The notes below the pieces were generated by a model, which was given only the letters and a program-made list of their open reading frames with translations, had not been told where the DNA came from and made no database searches. From Manduca sexta (taxonomy: Eukaryota > Arthropoda > Insecta > Lepidoptera > Sphingidae), in NCBI RefSeq assembly GCF_014839805.1, contig NC_051121.1, forward strand, positions 3,269,116 through 3,333,115: a stretch of 64,000 nucleotides of DNA. Direction: 5' to 3'. The position numbers were made by a program, and so were the translations under genes. Each line of letters starts with the position of its first letter. The first letter of the stretch is position 1. Shown here in pieces: positions 63,888 through 64,000 of the stretch.

Positions 63888-64000
63888 TATTACGTTTTAG
63901 ATACTTGTGATTTGATCGTGTAAATTTTTTAGGCTTTCTATTGCAGTGTTAAAGGAATATTTAAAGAAATCTTACGCTGTTTTATTAGGGTCTGTTTTAT

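Noticed and set aside
63382..63900. 172-residue plus-strand reading frame
   Set aside because: It is almost entirely the 500-N gap; the frame is an artefact of ambiguous bases.

Overview
The window looks like the nuclear genome of a moth or butterfly. It is AT-rich and eukaryotic. It carries several dispersed repeat families that I recognise as lepidopteran (tRNA-derived SINEs, RTE-type LINE tails, Penelope-like fragments, a maT-type mariner) and one large gene with clear insect orthologs. The only confident protein-coding gene is brain tumor (brat), a TRIM-NHL translational repressor, on the minus strand.

Layout. About 1,000-4,873 is flank plus the probable long 3' UTR of brat. One uninterrupted reading frame at 4,874-7,427 encodes essentially the whole protein: RING, two B-boxes, coiled coil, Ser/Gly/Asn-rich linker and six-bladed NHL propeller. 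A good splice acceptor lies at 7,428. I propose that the first exon is about 48 kb upstream at 55,412-55,590. It has an initiator/DPE core promoter with exact spacing, a GTGAGT donor, and a 7-codon leader that joins the large exon in frame. Between them lies a 47,984-bp intron containing two excellent minus-strand recursive-splicing (ratchet) sites, at 37,571/37,572 and 16,261/16,262. Promoter, donor, ratchet sites and acceptor all lie on the same strand and support one gene spanning most of the window.

The intron and the upstream flank (55.6-64 kb) hold only mobile-element debris and unique AT-rich sequence: a 1,304-bp maT mariner with a broken transposase, palindromic foldback elements, a roughly 176-bp MITE that inserted into a SINE, at least three SINE families, RTE and Penelope-like fragments, an almost perfect 47-bp-stem hairpin, a short tandem repeat and a 500-N assembly gap. 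I found no second functional protein gene, no structural RNA gene that survives scrutiny, and no CRISPR or prokaryotic feature.
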